A stretch of DNA of 64,000 nucleotides from Pyrrhosoma nymphula (Eukaryota; Arthropoda; Insecta; Odonata; Coenagrionidae): contig OY754327.1 of assembly GCA_963573305.1 (NCBI GenBank), positions 143,632,855 through 143,696,854 on the forward strand, read 5' to 3'. Below the pieces are notes generated by a model. It saw nothing but the letters and a program-made list of their open reading frames with translations. It was not told where the DNA came from and did not search any database. A program made the translations under genes and the position numbers. Shown here piece after piece: positions 25,141 to 37,076 of this stretch (position 1 is its first letter; every line of letters starts with the position of its first letter).

Positions 25141-26150
25141 TCAAAAAAATTACGTATCATGCGTGTGACGCAAGAGTGGGGAGGGACCGGAAGTGGGTCA
25201 GATGTGACGTTGCTTTCGAGGATTGTCCGGTGCAAGAGGCTGAGGAGTATACCAAAGCGATTAGCAGAAAAAAGAAGCATAGAATGAAGAGCTGCAATAA
25301 AACAATCTTTGGTTTGATGATTGCTGTCGAGTAGCAAATCGGGATTTTAAGTGTTTCCACAGCTTAAACGAGTGATTTAAAGTGAGGCGGCGGAATTTAC
25401 GTAATTGATAAGTAGATCGAGTATCCTGGTAGCAGTATTAGACAGGCTTTTTTGACATTCCTAAGGTCATATCTCAGTTAATAGCCTTAGAACTTTACCC
25501 TGAGGCTGACCCGGCATCTTTGTAACTAGCACGACATCTAGTTCCCTTTAAGGTAGTTTGAGCGAAAAATCACTTCACCTAGAATTTGATGAATTTGACC
25601 TTATTTTAAAGTAAAAAACTTATATAAACCATCTTAAAAATTATATCTAAACATTGACGCCTTGCCAAAGTACTTTTCGAGAAATTAACCTGAAAATAGA
25701 AGCAGTTTTACGTGGGATAGATTACGGCTTGGCACTCTAGAGGGAGAATATTGAAACAATTAGTAATTCATAGCTATTAGATTTCATAAAAAAACTGACG
25801 TTGTGTAGTCTGCATGTCATCTCCACTATTTATAAAAATTAATATATTACTCACCGCAGTAATTTTTACAGAATTGCAAAAAAAACTATTGTTTTGAAGG
25901 CTTTTAGGCCGTACGGCGTAAAAAATTAGTCAAGTAAGAGACTTAAGTCGATATGTTTATTTAATCACTGAGAATTTTGGCCATGTATGACTATATTTTT
26001 GCGCCGTTAATGTTACAATATTTACTTCATACTTTTTACAGACGCTAAAATTAAAAAAATAAATAAAGTACGAATATGGTCTCCATTATGACTAAGGAAA
26101 TATCTCGCTCAAACTATCTAAAATTCTGCGAAAACTGCCATGAGAATAAA
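25141..26150. other. AT-rich non-coding DNA with an inverted pair of a dispersed motif
   Basis: No coding similarity. A motif related to AAGGTAGTTTGAGCGA occurs at about 25550-25570 on the plus strand and at about 26099-26120 in the opposite orientation, like degenerate inverted termini some 570 bp apart. It may be an old DNA transposon. Confidence 0.4.
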
Positions 26151-26154
26151 ATCG

Positions 26155-26285
26155 TCACGGTTCGATTCCAGGTTCAAGCAGATTTTTCTCTTAGCAGTTT
26201 CGACGGCATTCATGTCCAAGGAGGGCTCGAACTCGTGAGATTAAAATCCCAGTCTGGCGATTAACCAACCTAAATACCTCCGTTA
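26155..26285 (-). mobile_element. tRNA-derived SINE head
   Basis: On the minus strand the stretch TTTAGGTTGGTTAATCGCC gives an A-box-like region, and AGTTCGAGCCCTCC gives a B-box at normal tRNA spacing. No acceptor stem can form, so this is a SINE rather than a tRNA gene. Body boundaries are uncertain. Confidence 0.55.
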
Positions 26286-26289
26286 CCTT

Positions 26290-26900
26290 AGAAAAGGTAT
26301 TTTCGGAGCACGATGACGAAAATTTTGGGTAGCGAGGAGGGAATTCGTGGAACAAACCGTAGTGGAGTAGGAACACGGCGGGGCGGCGAGGCCACGGTTG
26401 GCAGGGGAATCGGAGAGGTAAGGGGGTGTCGCTCAATGGGGGGGCGGGGCCGTTCCGAGATTTAGGGGGGGTAGCCAAGAGCATGGAGTGAAAGAGAGAA
26501 TGGCGCTCGTGGATAGAGGGGCGGATATCAGGAAGTGAACCGGCTGAAATTTATTGCTCCCGAGTTAACGGGAAGAGGATTGTCGCCTGGGCTAATGAGT
26601 GTGCCGTTCGATTTCGCCGGCACACGTGGGCGAATGTTAGGGTTAAGCGTGCGAATGGCGTGCGTATTGCGCGCGGGAGAGAGAGTCAAAATACACACCG
26701 GATCGGGAATTTCCAGGAACGCGGCGCGGGGCCCAGGCCAAGAGGTTCGACGGCGTGGGCGCGGGGCACCGAGTGATTCAGGGGCCGCGCGGCGGGGCAT
26801 CACCGCCAAAGGTTGGGAAAGGTTGGAGTTTTTTCCAATGGACGTCTCCGTGGGCGTGGGTTCTGAAGGAAAGATGACGATGAGTTGAAGACATTGGGGT
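26290..26900. other. GC-rich, CpG-dense island
   Basis: One of the most GC-rich blocks in the window. Open frames on both strands (26535-26888 plus, 26528-27025 minus) are Gly/Arg- or Pro/Ser-rich with no recognisable domain. It could be a promoter; no TATA/initiator pair was convincing. Confidence 0.4.
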
Positions 26901-27079
26901 AGGAGAGCATGAGATTGGGGGGAGGAGTAGGTGAGGGTGAAAGCGAGAGAAAAGGTAATAAGTCTTTCTGTAGACAGGCTGAGAAAGCTGAGGTATATTT
27001 GAGTGAGTAGAAAGGGTGAGGACAATTCAAAAGGGCAAGGAGGGAGAAATAGTCTGAAGGGAAAGTTGAACTGGGATTT

Positions 27080-27190
27080 GATGGGCGCGGTGGCTAGAGC
27101 ACCGGGTTCCCACGCGGGAGGACCGTGTTCATTCTACGGTTGTTTTGAAAAATTATCAGTCAATTCAACCGCTAGTAGAGGCAGCCTTTA
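27080..27190 (+). mobile_element. tRNA-derived SINE head
   Basis: The plus strand reads GCGGTGGCTAGAGCACCGGG with an A-box, then CCCACGCGGGAGGACC and a degenerate B-box (GTGTTCATTCTACGG). The layout is that of a tRNA-related SINE. The 3' body is not delimited. Confidence 0.6.
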
Positions 27191-27424
27191 ATCGAGGAGA
27201 CCGACAACTAAGGTAATTTTCACCTTTAAAAATAGGTGAGCTGGTTCATTAGGGTAGGATATTTCGTGGAATAGACGAATTTTGGCGAGAAACCAGGTGT
27301 TCCCATTAGCCTTCTTTTCACTAAAGGCGCCAAAGGGTCCAAAGTTAGCCCTTCGCTCGGACCAAGCATTGTAGTTGAACTCCAAGGTGCAGGAGCACAG
27401 AGAACGAGGAAGATCATTTGAGCT

Positions 27425-27815
27425 ATATGGAGCAGGTGGGTAGGTTATAAGGATTATTTGAGTAGTAAGAGAAGGGTGGAGAGAAACACGGCATTTACCT
27501 TAGCTAACTCTTAACGAAAGGTGCCAAGGGGTTTAATTTTTATCCCACCCAACGGATGAACCCACCAGAACTATTCTCCACATAGCACTCCAAGTATGGA
27601 TTGGGATTCCACTGAAAAATCTCCTCCTCTTCCGGGAATCTAACCCGTGCCCTCGGGATGGGAAGGCAGTACCACAAGACATCATAGACATATGCATAGA
27701 CACCACAATAACTAGAAACCCCATTCGACTTCAACTCGAGCGTGAATTCTAAAGCACTCCATTTGTCAGATGGGAAGTCAAACCGATATCCCTTGGTCAT
27801 CATTCGTCAGCCCGC
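27425..27815 (-). mobile_element. tRNA-derived SINE (family A)
   Basis: The minus-strand head contains TCTTGTGGTACTGCC and B-box GGGTTAGATTCCC. The body shares CCATACTTGGAGTGC and GCCGTGTTTCTCTCCA with the copy at 6365-6650. The two elements lie 21 kb apart in the same orientation. Confidence 0.65.
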
Positions 27816-27929
27816 ACCAGGCTTCTCTTCTCCCTTCACTCCCTAACTTTCACTCCTAACGTAACATAATATTATTTACTCTTCATCCGAGGTGTCGATT
27901 CGTGCGGTGCAGATTTTTTTAACATGTGG

Positions 27930-28390
27930 GTGAGGGTGACGCAAAGGAAAGGCGAGCGTCACAAGGGTAGGTGGGATACGTAGCGCAAGGGGTGTGCATC
28001 GTCTCCCGGTGGTCCTCGCGCCAACTTCCGGGAACGCACACTCTCCCGAGACGGCGCAATAGCTACACGAGCGGCAGCCAATCAGGGAATGCGAGGGTGC
28101 CCTCCCTCTCGCTCCCTATCCCCTTCCTATCCGTTCCGCACCCTCCCTTACATTCCTCCTATTCCCTTCCACTACCCCTTAGGACAGAGCACCGCACCGT
28201 GCCTCACTCTCTTACGCCTCCTCCCCCGCGTGAGGCTCACGGCAAGCAGACGGCGCTGCCGTGAGGAGAGATGAGGCTCGTAGCTATTCGTTTCACGTGA
28301 GATCCGAGGACCCAAAAGAGACTGGGTCCGCAGTAGTAGTTCCCTCGAGAATCCCGCCGTACCAGCTAAAAGAGGTATCCGTCTCTTAAA
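27930..28390. other. GC-rich, pyrimidine-biased island
   Basis: A C-rich plus strand with many CpGs. The frames at 27971-28264 and 28089-28274 are Pro/Ser/Leu-rich artefacts without recognised domains. Confidence 0.4.
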
Positions 28391-28394
28391 AGTC

Positions 28395-28530
28395 TTTCCA
28401 TGGGATCGGGTTTACGTGGTACCCAGAGTATTCCATGCTAGGAGCCCGGGTTCGAATTCCGCTGGCGTCGAAAATATTTTCAAGTTGTATCATCACCCCT
28501 ACTTGGGTAATATGTTAGAGTTGCCATGAA
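28395..28530 (+). mobile_element. tRNA-derived SINE head
   Basis: A strong B-box GGGTTCGAATTCC at about 28449-28461, preceded by ACGTGGTACCCAGAG where an A-box would lie, and followed by a body containing TCATCACCCCTACTTGGG. No cloverleaf acceptor stem is possible. Confidence 0.6.
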
Positions 28531-30030
28531 TTTCAAGACTTTTCCGCACCGATATCGGGAAAAGCCGTTTTAGGATGGGAGAGTAAGGTACGATAAACGG
28601 GAGGAATGATTCCCTCCGCCGACTTTCTCCCGGTCTTGACGAAAGACGGCTAGGAGACCACGGCATGAGTGACGAAAGGCATGGTTACGGTGGCTGGAGC
28701 GATTTTTGTCTATGTAAAGATGAAACTCAGCAAACGTGCTCTCATCAGTGATATCTATAGATTAAAGTGAATAAATTGCATTTTATCGATTTGGTTTTTT
28801 TAGCAATTCAATGCTTATGTAACGCGTATGCCACACGAGATATATTTCGTAATAATTCGATTAAATATGTACAGATTTTCTTCTAAACGCAAATAAAAAA
28901 ATCTCATATCATTATAATGGGTGCTCAAAAATATCAAGGTATTACGCCGAGTCAAATATTCGAAAAAAAATATGCTTAAATATAATTTTCGCCTAAATAC
29001 CGAGGCGAAAAATATCAATAGCTTTAGTCATAACATGCTTTAACTAAGGCAAAAAATGTAAAATATAATTCTACCATAATTTCCAATAGGTACTGCATGT
29101 ATGGTGAGTTTCACCTCATAAACAGATGCACTTAAATTAAATGTGGTTCTAGTATTTTTTCTACTTACTTAAAACTTGAAACTAAAATGTTCACTCAATG
29201 ACCCACGATTACGTATCCAGCCACCTTAAGCGGGAAAGTCGATGTACGGGGTACTTCAATTGAAGTGTTCTCCTCATTGCACCTAAGTAGGAGCCAGATC
29301 GCAAAATTTCCTCCACTTACACAAATTTTAGCGCCCCCCGTTCCCCCCATCTTGCCCCATTGCCCCATTAGATATCTATTACTATCCAATGGTGCAGTGG
29401 TTGAAATACTAGAAAATCACTGCACCAATCAACTTCAGCTTACCTGATTAGAGAACTCTACCCGATATCGAGGAGTCTGGATGGAATACCAGTTCAAGCG
29501 AATGACTTTTTCGGTGAGAATTTCAAACATTTGGGGGACTACTATCGGGTGACTGTTAAAGTTACTGCGCGGCCAGCACCGCAATTCTTTGAATTTTTCA
29601 ACAGCAGACACCTTTTTGAGGCACCCTGCACAGAAATATTTACTAACTCGCAAGGTAAATAAAATACATAGGAAAGCCACAAGCTTCGTTAAAAACTGCT
29701 ACGATCGAACAGAAAGTGTTACATAGTTAATGTAAGGACTACGTTGGGAGCCAATAGAGACTCGGAGGGTACACGAAAGGCTTAGGTTACCTAAAAACAT
29801 TCATATTAGGCGAGTTTCAGTACGACGCGGATATTATTTTGACCTCGCGCTGTATCTGTAGAATTGATAGAAGCGACAAAATAAGAGAGATACACTGCCA
29901 AACTAATAGGTAAAAACATCCCTTCTTACCACGCACCAATAGTGATTATAGCAAAAACAGCGTAATATTTGCATAAGACACATCGTTAACAAACAATTCA
30001 TTAGTCCTCTCCTCCTCCTTTTCCTTATTC
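28530..30030. other. AT-rich non-coding DNA
   Basis: No coding similarity. A 9 bp inverted repeat GGTGCAGTG / CACTGCACC lies at 29391-29426. A C-rich stretch around 29330-29370 repeats CCCCAT-like words. Confidence 0.4.
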
Positions 30031-30234
30031 CCACCCTTTTCATGGCTGGTGTTCTAACGCCCCCTGTCACATCCCTCTGTGACATCTCGCTGGGTAGTAT
30101 GTACACGTATGTGTTTAAAGTTGGCATTACCTTATGGATGGTGGCGCTACGGGCACGAGTACTTCATGATATTATATGCACTGTAGCTGAGAGAAAATCT
30201 CGCTCCTTAAAGGCTCCATGAAATTCACAGTGGA

Positions 30235-30440
30235 AGAGAAAGCCTGGATAGCCAAACTGGTTAGAGAACCCGGTGCTTTATAGAAGGGTCTGGGTTCGAA
30301 CCCCATTCCAAACGAATGATTTTTTTCACCCATAAATTTGCACATTTGTCACTCCAAGTGTAATGATTCGTCCTGGCTTCTCCCCTCCCTTTCCCAACTG
30401 ACAAAACCGTTCCACACCGTTCGTCCCACCAATTCTTGAT
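30235..30440 (+). mobile_element. tRNA-derived SINE
   Basis: The best-preserved tRNA-like head in the window: A-box GGATAGCCAAACTGG, then ACCCGGTGC, and a canonical B-box GGGTTCGAACCCC at 30294-30306. A body with CACTCCAAGTG and a pyrimidine-rich segment follows. The 5' and 3' acceptor halves do not pair, so it is not a functional tRNA gene. Confidence 0.7.
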
Positions 30441-30720
30441 TAGAGGAAATGGCCTGAGTTTTCGGTCACCTTCCCGAAAAAAAACGACCGACCAACTTTC
30501 TTTTTCCCCTCGTCGTCGGTTTCAACGCAGCCGTGCGGGTGAACGCAGACCGCTTATCGGGCGACGCACATCGCTTCAGACCGAGGAAAAGATATGCGTC
30601 GACGGGTGGATCGGCGCGGCGCTAGGAGCCGAAACGAGGCGCGGATAGGCGACGTAGTCCCGGGCATTGGAGGCCTAGGGAATCGCTCGCGATCGGCAAT
30701 TTTCTCAATTACCCCGCATA
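30441..30720. other. GC-rich island
   Basis: CpG-rich block directly downstream of a SINE. The frame at 30436-30648 is Arg-rich with no recognisable domain. Confidence 0.35.
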
Positions 30721-32570
30721 GCGAGCCTAATTAAAGGTCGTGACGAAATATTTCTTAACCCCTGCGGGCCTGTAGATAAAATCTTTAATCATGCTTATGG
30801 AAGGGTTTCCATTAAAACCTGCCCCTTGATACCCAAGTACGCCCTCCTCCTGAGCGAAAAAGAATCGCCGGTCTTGAGCGAGGGGAAAATTGGCCATTGG
30901 TACGCCCCGCGTGCCGTCGAATGTTATCTGATTAATCACGATATTTGGACTTTTAATCAGCGGAAAACCATTTTCGGAAGTGAATGAAGTCAAATGCCAG
31001 CTCAAGTGGAACTGAATATACTAATTCTAGGGTAAATACCTGTAGGTTCAAGAATTTTGATAATGTTCACTGGTAAATTATTTTTAGCGAAAAGTCCGTG
31101 AACTCAATTTGTTATGGATTAAAAGTAATCACCTGTTACGAGGTGTTTCGAGAACCAAAATAAATAAATTTTAATACTCACGTAAGAGAGGCTCTCCTGA
31201 TAATGATAACGTGGTTTCCCGAATAAATTAAATGTTTCCGGGCCCGAATTATTCCGTTTATAGAAGCGTAAACTCTCAAGTGATATTCGTACAATAGTCT
31301 CAATTTTTTGTCAGCAAAACACCACTTGAAAAATGCAAATAAACGCCGGACTGAATTAAAAGATATCGATGACTGTTGTCATCAATACAACAAAAATTCA
31401 TCGCTAAATGTAGAGCTTCTCCATCCAATTTCATAAAGCCAACCCACTTGCAATTGTAAAAATCACAAAACAATACATAAACGCATTCATATGTGAAGGC
31501 TTAGGAAGATAATACCTACCGGAATAGAGATAGACATCCTCTTCCTGTAAATTGAAAGGCCAACCTTGATATTGTTCCTTCAGTCATACCAATAGACTTG
31601 TTTGATAAATGGGGAAGAGAAGTTGCAAATTACATCAGCATGGGTCGTCGTCTTCTCATACACTTCATCGTAATTCCTTGATGACTATCTACGTCAGTCA
31701 GAGAGAACTCTGAGATTCATCTCAGAATGTTGGATTGTGTGTACCCACTAATTATGTTATAAGCATTTATTACTTACTACTGCGCAAAATGTGGTACTGT
31801 CTCACTAGATGCCGTCAATAATCCGGGTATGGGTAACTTTATCAGGATCATAAATATAACGGCACTCAGCAAGCAGCCCCGAGATTTCCATAAAATATCA
31901 ATTGTTTTTTTTCATTAATATTTATTCAGCGCCACTCACAGAGTCTCAATTCAAAAATCAAACTCTATTTCAGATACAAAAGGTGGCGATTCATCATATA
32001 AAAATGCACTTCTCACGACACACCTGCAAAGCCTTAAATGTCCTTCCTGGGATTTAAAATGACTTAATGTGATTGAATGCTGCGATTTGTCACTTCTAAA
32101 AATTCTATCATCTACTTCACCAAGAAAAGTTTGATAAAACCGTGCTCAGACATCATCAATGAATTTCTGCCAATGGAGTGATGGAGGAAGGGTAGGGGTA
32201 TGGGAATAAGGGCAAGGGAATTTTTATGGAAGTGGGTCAAGTGTCACGTGGGGTTTTGGAATAGAGTACTACTAAAATGCATCGACAAATTAACGAGCAT
32301 GCAAAAATCTTTCGTTTAATGTAACCTAACATAATTAAATAATGCAGATTTCGCTAAAAATGGTTTTCATAATCGCTGGAAAAGTCACAGTAATACATCT
32401 AGTAGCATGCATTTGGCGGTTGAAGTAAATGGCATTATCACACAGCATTGAAGGTTCTACGAGCCGGCATTTATTCCTTTCAGTAACTTCCAGCACCAAT
32501 GACATTTCAGTAATCAATTTTTATGCACATAATCATTCCCATTGCATTAATTGATTAAATATATTGAGCT
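30721..32570. other. Non-coding DNA with one unexplained open frame
   Basis: Mostly AT-rich. A minus-strand frame at 30727-31005 (92 codons, opening at TTG rather than ATG) has balanced, protein-like composition, but I recognise no family and see no convincing splice acceptor at its 5' side. It is probably chance. Confidence 0.3.
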
Positions 32571-32574
32571 ACTT

Positions 32575-32830
32575 GAGGTTCACTCACTCACTCAGTGATT
32601 CAACCCGATGGTTGGTTTGGATAGTTGAGGGTAGAGCTCACCCCGAATTAAGCCACAGGCGTGTGAATTTCACAAATTCAGGGTAGGGGGCCAGTTCCTT
32701 TCCCTGGGGGGAAACCTCGCACTCCGAGGATTTTTTTTGTTCGGGGGCGTCCAAAGGCTTCACCCAGATTTGAACCCGGGACCCTTCGATCAGTAGCCAA
32801 GCGCTCTACCCACTAGGCCACCACGATCCT
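32575..32830 (-). mobile_element. tRNA-derived SINE (family B)
   Basis: The minus strand begins near 32830 with GTGGTGGCCTAGTGGGTAG (A-box), then AGCGCTTGGCTACTG and B-box GGGTTCAAATCTGGG. The body, about 190 bp, includes AATTTGTGAAATTCACAC. Intact A/B boxes make this one of the younger-looking SINEs here. Pairing of the acceptor stem fails, so it is not a tRNA gene. Confidence 0.75.
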
Positions 32831-33021
32831 CTTACTTGAGGTTGCACAACCTTTTTATTTTTTCCGGAGGAATTAAAAAGGAAGAACTTTTCGATTACAG
32901 ACTTTATTGTCAAGCCCTTAAAATGGCCCATGCATGTATCATATTTTATATTTATAATCCACGTATAAACTATCCGTATCGTAGAATGAGTTTTTCTTTT
33001 ATTAAAAAGCAATCTCATTTT

Positions 33022-33024
<3 letters not shown>

Positions 33025-33075
<51 letters not shown>
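33025..33075. repeat. (AT)n microsatellite, 51 bp
   Basis: An uninterrupted alternating AT tract. It produces meaningless Tyr-Ile repeats in frames on both strands. Confidence 0.97.
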
Positions 33076-33078
<3 letters not shown>

Positions 33079-34015
33079 CTGAGGAATATTACTCCATATG
33101 AGAGAATGCTTGGCCACTTCATAGCAGCAAAATTTAGTCCATAGGCAAAACATTAAATACCAGATCGAAGTACTCAAGCAGTATCGAACGGACAAATAGG
33201 TCATAATGTTACGTGAATACCGAATATTTTAATCAAATAGTGATTGCTAGCAGTAATTTCGAAGTTTACATGCAACGAAAGATGTACAAATGAACACCCT
33301 CACGTTCATAGCATTCTTGTATTTCCATAATTGTCAATCAAGTTTACTGGGATAACCAAATTTGGGGATACCAGAGGTTGCCATTAAGTATAACGAAATA
33401 AATATCAAGTCGAATATGATTTTATGTAAATATGGAAATTTTCCTCATCATAAGCCATTCAATGCGTGACCCTAGTATTTTCAGGGGGTATTCCCAAAAT
33501 CTCAAAATCATATACGCTATCATCGGTACACATTCTACCCCGATAAATATTCTTTTGTGCATAAAATCCAAAGGTGTTAAGATCCCACGAGAACAAAAAT
33601 ACTTCTTTTGAAGTTTCTCAGGGAATTAAAAGCAAAAAAAAACAAAGATAGAAAAAGGGCATAAAAAAGGCAAGTAGGTTACGAACATTTATATTAATGA
33701 GTTAGTTTCACAATTAACTGACATTTTCTATATCAAGGCATGGATTAACCACGGCTCCCCCACAAAAACCCCATATAAAGCTGTTTCCTATTACTGTATA
33801 ATATAATAACTGGTATCGAGAAAAATAAAGTTCACACATAGAATATAGCACAAGATGCACAGGTATCACAATTTTCACTCCAAACGATTGTTTCTGGGCT
33901 ATCAGAGCACTATTACCTGGAATACAGTTGCAATACACACTTTGTTAAATTAACATAAAAATGCTCGTGCATCTTATCGTATTGAACGCTGCTGTTTGAT
34001 ATAATCAAGGAACTG
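33076..34015. other. AT-rich non-coding DNA
   Basis: Nothing recognisable. Confidence 0.45.
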
Positions 34016-34019
34016 AAAT

Positions 34020-34215
34020 TACTGGCCGGGGCAGTGATTTTAAGGAGATTGGAGATTCACGAGGCTCACAAATTACCACGGTTTGTGGGGCTCTAATGAA
34101 GGGTTCGAGTCGAATCGACACGGTTACTTTTGGAAGTGATATCCATAAGTACATGCATCTACATACTATCTAATTTTCCTCTGAATGTGGTGAAAAATAA
34201 GGGAGTAATAAACTA
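34020..34215 (+). mobile_element. SINE-like repeat with a CATCTACATACTAT tail
   Basis: A degenerate head with GGGGCTCTAATGAAGGG and B-box-like GGGTTCGAGTCGAATC, followed by a segment containing CATGCATCTACATACTATC. The latter motif resembles, in opposite orientation, those near 30060-30110 and 41880-41935. Confidence 0.45.
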
Positions 34216-34645
34216 CATGTAAGTGATTACATTCTGAAATATATATCGGACCACGGTTCCTGGTCAAAACTAAAAAATACACATAGCCTTTGAAGTAACA
34301 ATGAGTGATTAATCAATTTTAAAAATCAAAGTAAAGTTAAAATTAACAATATGCATACTCAAACGTGAAATTAAATTGGATTAAATTTTGAAGAAAGTAC
34401 TTCATTGATTTTCAAAATATTTAATACCGTACGCAATAATAAACTGTTCGAGGTATTTACCTCTTCTGATATATATTTTGATACTATAGAATATAGCAAT
34501 AATAACAAAAGAAGAGCCAAATTTATAGAGTCATGGGATGCAAGAGCATTTATTTTTCCAGAATGAGTCGCCTTGAAAACTTTTCTGAGAAAATAATTTT
34601 TATCGGTATATCCCTTGAAATATGGATTAAAGCTGCAATCGTAAT

Positions 34646-35081
34646 TACCGTATTTTCCAGCTCATAAGACACATTTTTTCTCAAAAATTCATTCTAAGAT
34701 TGGCTGCGTCTTGTGGGCCGAGGTAAAAGCTACGATTTCATGTATACTTTGCGTTTCCGGCGGATATTCCCACGCAAACTTTGTTGCGGCCGCATACTGA
34801 AGGTGCGCACTCCATTACTTATTTGTTAACGGGTTTCCACAACGAATAACCTTGATACAGTTGCTATTTTTTTTAGTTTACAATCCCATTTTCCTTCCAT
34901 ATATTTTTAGAGTTTAACATTTTTACGACGAATTACCTTAATACCGTTGCTATTTTTGGAAGTTAACAATCCCATTTTGATTCTGTAAATGTTTAACATT
35001 AACGGATGGTGATGAAATCCGAAAAATCTAAAATGAAATCCGAAAAATCAGAGTGTGTCTTATGGACTGGGAAATGCAGTA
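34646..35081. mobile_element. 436 bp TIR element flanked by TA (Tc1/mariner-like)
   Basis: The left terminus CCGTATTTTCCAGCTCATAA and the right terminus read inward, CTGCATTTCCCAGTCCATAA, are imperfect inverted repeats both continuing GACACA. A TA dinucleotide flanks each end (34646-34647 and 35080-35081), as expected for Tc1/mariner-superfamily insertion. There is no transposase; it is non-autonomous. It contains an internal tandem duplication, listed separately. Superfamily assignment is inferred from TA and length. Confidence 0.7.
34843..35005 (+). repeat. 86 bp tandem duplication inside the TIR element
   Basis: Unit 1 starts at 34843 (CGAATAACCTTGATACAG) and unit 2 at 34929 (CGAATTACCTTAATACCG). 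Both continue TTGCTATTTTT and AACAATCCCATTTT-like words. The copies are clearly diverged. Confidence 0.75.
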
Positions 35082-37068
35082 TTTATATTTTTCACCCCAA
35101 TGAAAAAACAGAGGTAAACTAAAATTTACCTATTACATAGACAAAATTCATTGTTTCCATTGCATCTGGTAGTTTATGTATGTAGATTCCTAATTGGTGG
35201 CTTTTTGGAATAAAGAGGATAACTAACCCAAAAGTAACTGTTTTAGACAGCTACCTAACACTAACATGCTTCACGCATGTTGATAAGGGCCAAACTGATG
35301 AAATCCATCCGGAATGTCTCATCATATCTTTGTATTCAACAAATAGTGATGTCATTTACAGCCAATTTTATAGGCTCAATAAATCTGCCTGGAATCCTCT
35401 CACTGTAACAAGATACCTACCTAATAGCAACCAGATTTTGATGTTAAAGACTTATCTAATTTATGTTACACTGCGAGGGCCATTCGATGAGTTTATTATT
35501 GAATTATGAAAAATTGTATAACTTTTTATGATAAAAACACTGGTAATTGTAGCTCTAAAACCACATGATAAAACAACGTTAACGGCAATGACGTTTGCAA
35601 AAAAAAGTCATTTTGGTAAATGCCAAGAACGCGTTTAAGTTAGTAAAAATACATGATCTTCAAAAGTGATCAGCAAGAATCGGGGCACTGGATATGATTC
35701 ATGGAAAAGTGAAAAAACAGTGGGAAGAGACGAGTTGAAATAGAAGAATAGAATAATAGCATCACTAATATTATTCGGGAAGAGTTGATTTTGAGTATTC
35801 CTAAGGAGCATCGTATAGTCAAGGAAAAGTATGCATGAATCTTAATTAAAAATCCCTAAGTAGAGTAAAATACAGTGTTAGAGATTCACTTTTTGAGTTG
35901 CTAGTTATGGTAGGGAGCATATACGACTTTGAATTTGATGGAGGCATATGAAGATGCAATGGATTACTCAAGATCTTAACAGAAAAGTGAATTAAAATAA
36001 GCAGAATGAGGGATAAATTGTAGAGGATTAGTAAATATGAAGCTGACGGTATAAAATATCGATAAAAACAAGAATGTCATGAAATCTGGCAATAGTTCTA
36101 TAACACCCCACTCTATGCTGAATTTTATTGATAGAATACAAATAAAGTCGAGATGAATTCTATTTATAATAGATGGAGTATAAATATAGGATTATCTTTA
36201 GTGAGATGAAAATAACTTCTGTTGATGATAGAAAGTTATATTTAGTAAATCGTCAACTTAGCCTTCCTCGCTCACATGCAGAGTGGATGATTTCCGGCGC
36301 TGTACACCTTGAAACAGTAATGGAACCCCTTCCCTTTCCGGCTATAGTGTGCGAACATTCCTATTATACTACTACTACAGAAACTCATTGAATATGCCAG
36401 CGTCACTAATACACTCTATAATCTCCCTTTCTGGGCCCTGATTTTGGAATATTAAAATGGACTGAAGATGACATCTTTAACCAGTGCGCCACTGCGAATA
36501 GTATTTTTAATAAAAAGACAAATATAATTTTGTCCAGTCTCAAGTGGTTTCTAGAAAAGAGAAACCGCGAAGAAAAATAAACTTTCCTGGGTAACCAGAA
36601 TTTCAATCGAGTGAAATTTGAATATTAGTCTTGATTTTTTTAAGTTTTATTCGAAGAATTTCTTTTTAAAAATCTACTTATACCTTAACTTTTGCGGAAA
36701 CCTCGATTATAATGGCTCTAATGGCTTCTACGCTATTGTTCTGAAAACCTGGTAACTTTTAGAGAACATCAGCAAATACCAACGCTTCTAAATAATGCAT
36801 TAATGCATGCTGGAATAACAGTAGTCACTCTTGGAAATTGCGTTCTCGGATGCTGCTAAGCAGGGGCCATTTTTAACCACTATTCTCACAAATTATAACC
36901 AGCAGAGCAATTATTGTAAATATCCAGCATTATAAATACTTATGGGCTATGGCTCAACACATAATCAATGGCACAAGGAAATTAAACTTCAGGCATATAT
37001 CTGGACATTAAAGATCACCAAGCATAAACCTCAGGCCTGTAAGAGAGTGAAAAAAGAATTCAACAGGC
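35082..37068. other. AT-rich non-coding DNA
   Basis: No coding similarity, RNA gene or clear repeat recognised. Confidence 0.45.
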
Positions 37069-37076
37069 GTTATATA

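Noticed and set aside
24603..25337. Longest open frame in the window (244 codons, minus strand)
   Set aside because: Pro/Ser/His-rich translation of a G-skewed region immediately upstream of the NPF TATA box; no domain, no splice signals, explained by composition.
30235..30310. Possible functional tRNA gene (plus strand)
   Set aside because: Canonical B-box but no acceptor pairing; SINE head.
30727..31005. 92-codon minus-strand frame with protein-like composition
   Set aside because: No ATG, no known family and weak splice context; kept only as an intergenic note.
32760..32830. Possible functional tRNA gene (minus strand)
   Set aside because: A- and B-boxes are good, but acceptor-stem halves do not pair and the sequence continues into a repeat body; it is a SINE head.
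32806..33204. 132-codon frame with Tyr-Ile repeats
   Set aside because: Translation of the (AT)n microsatellite.
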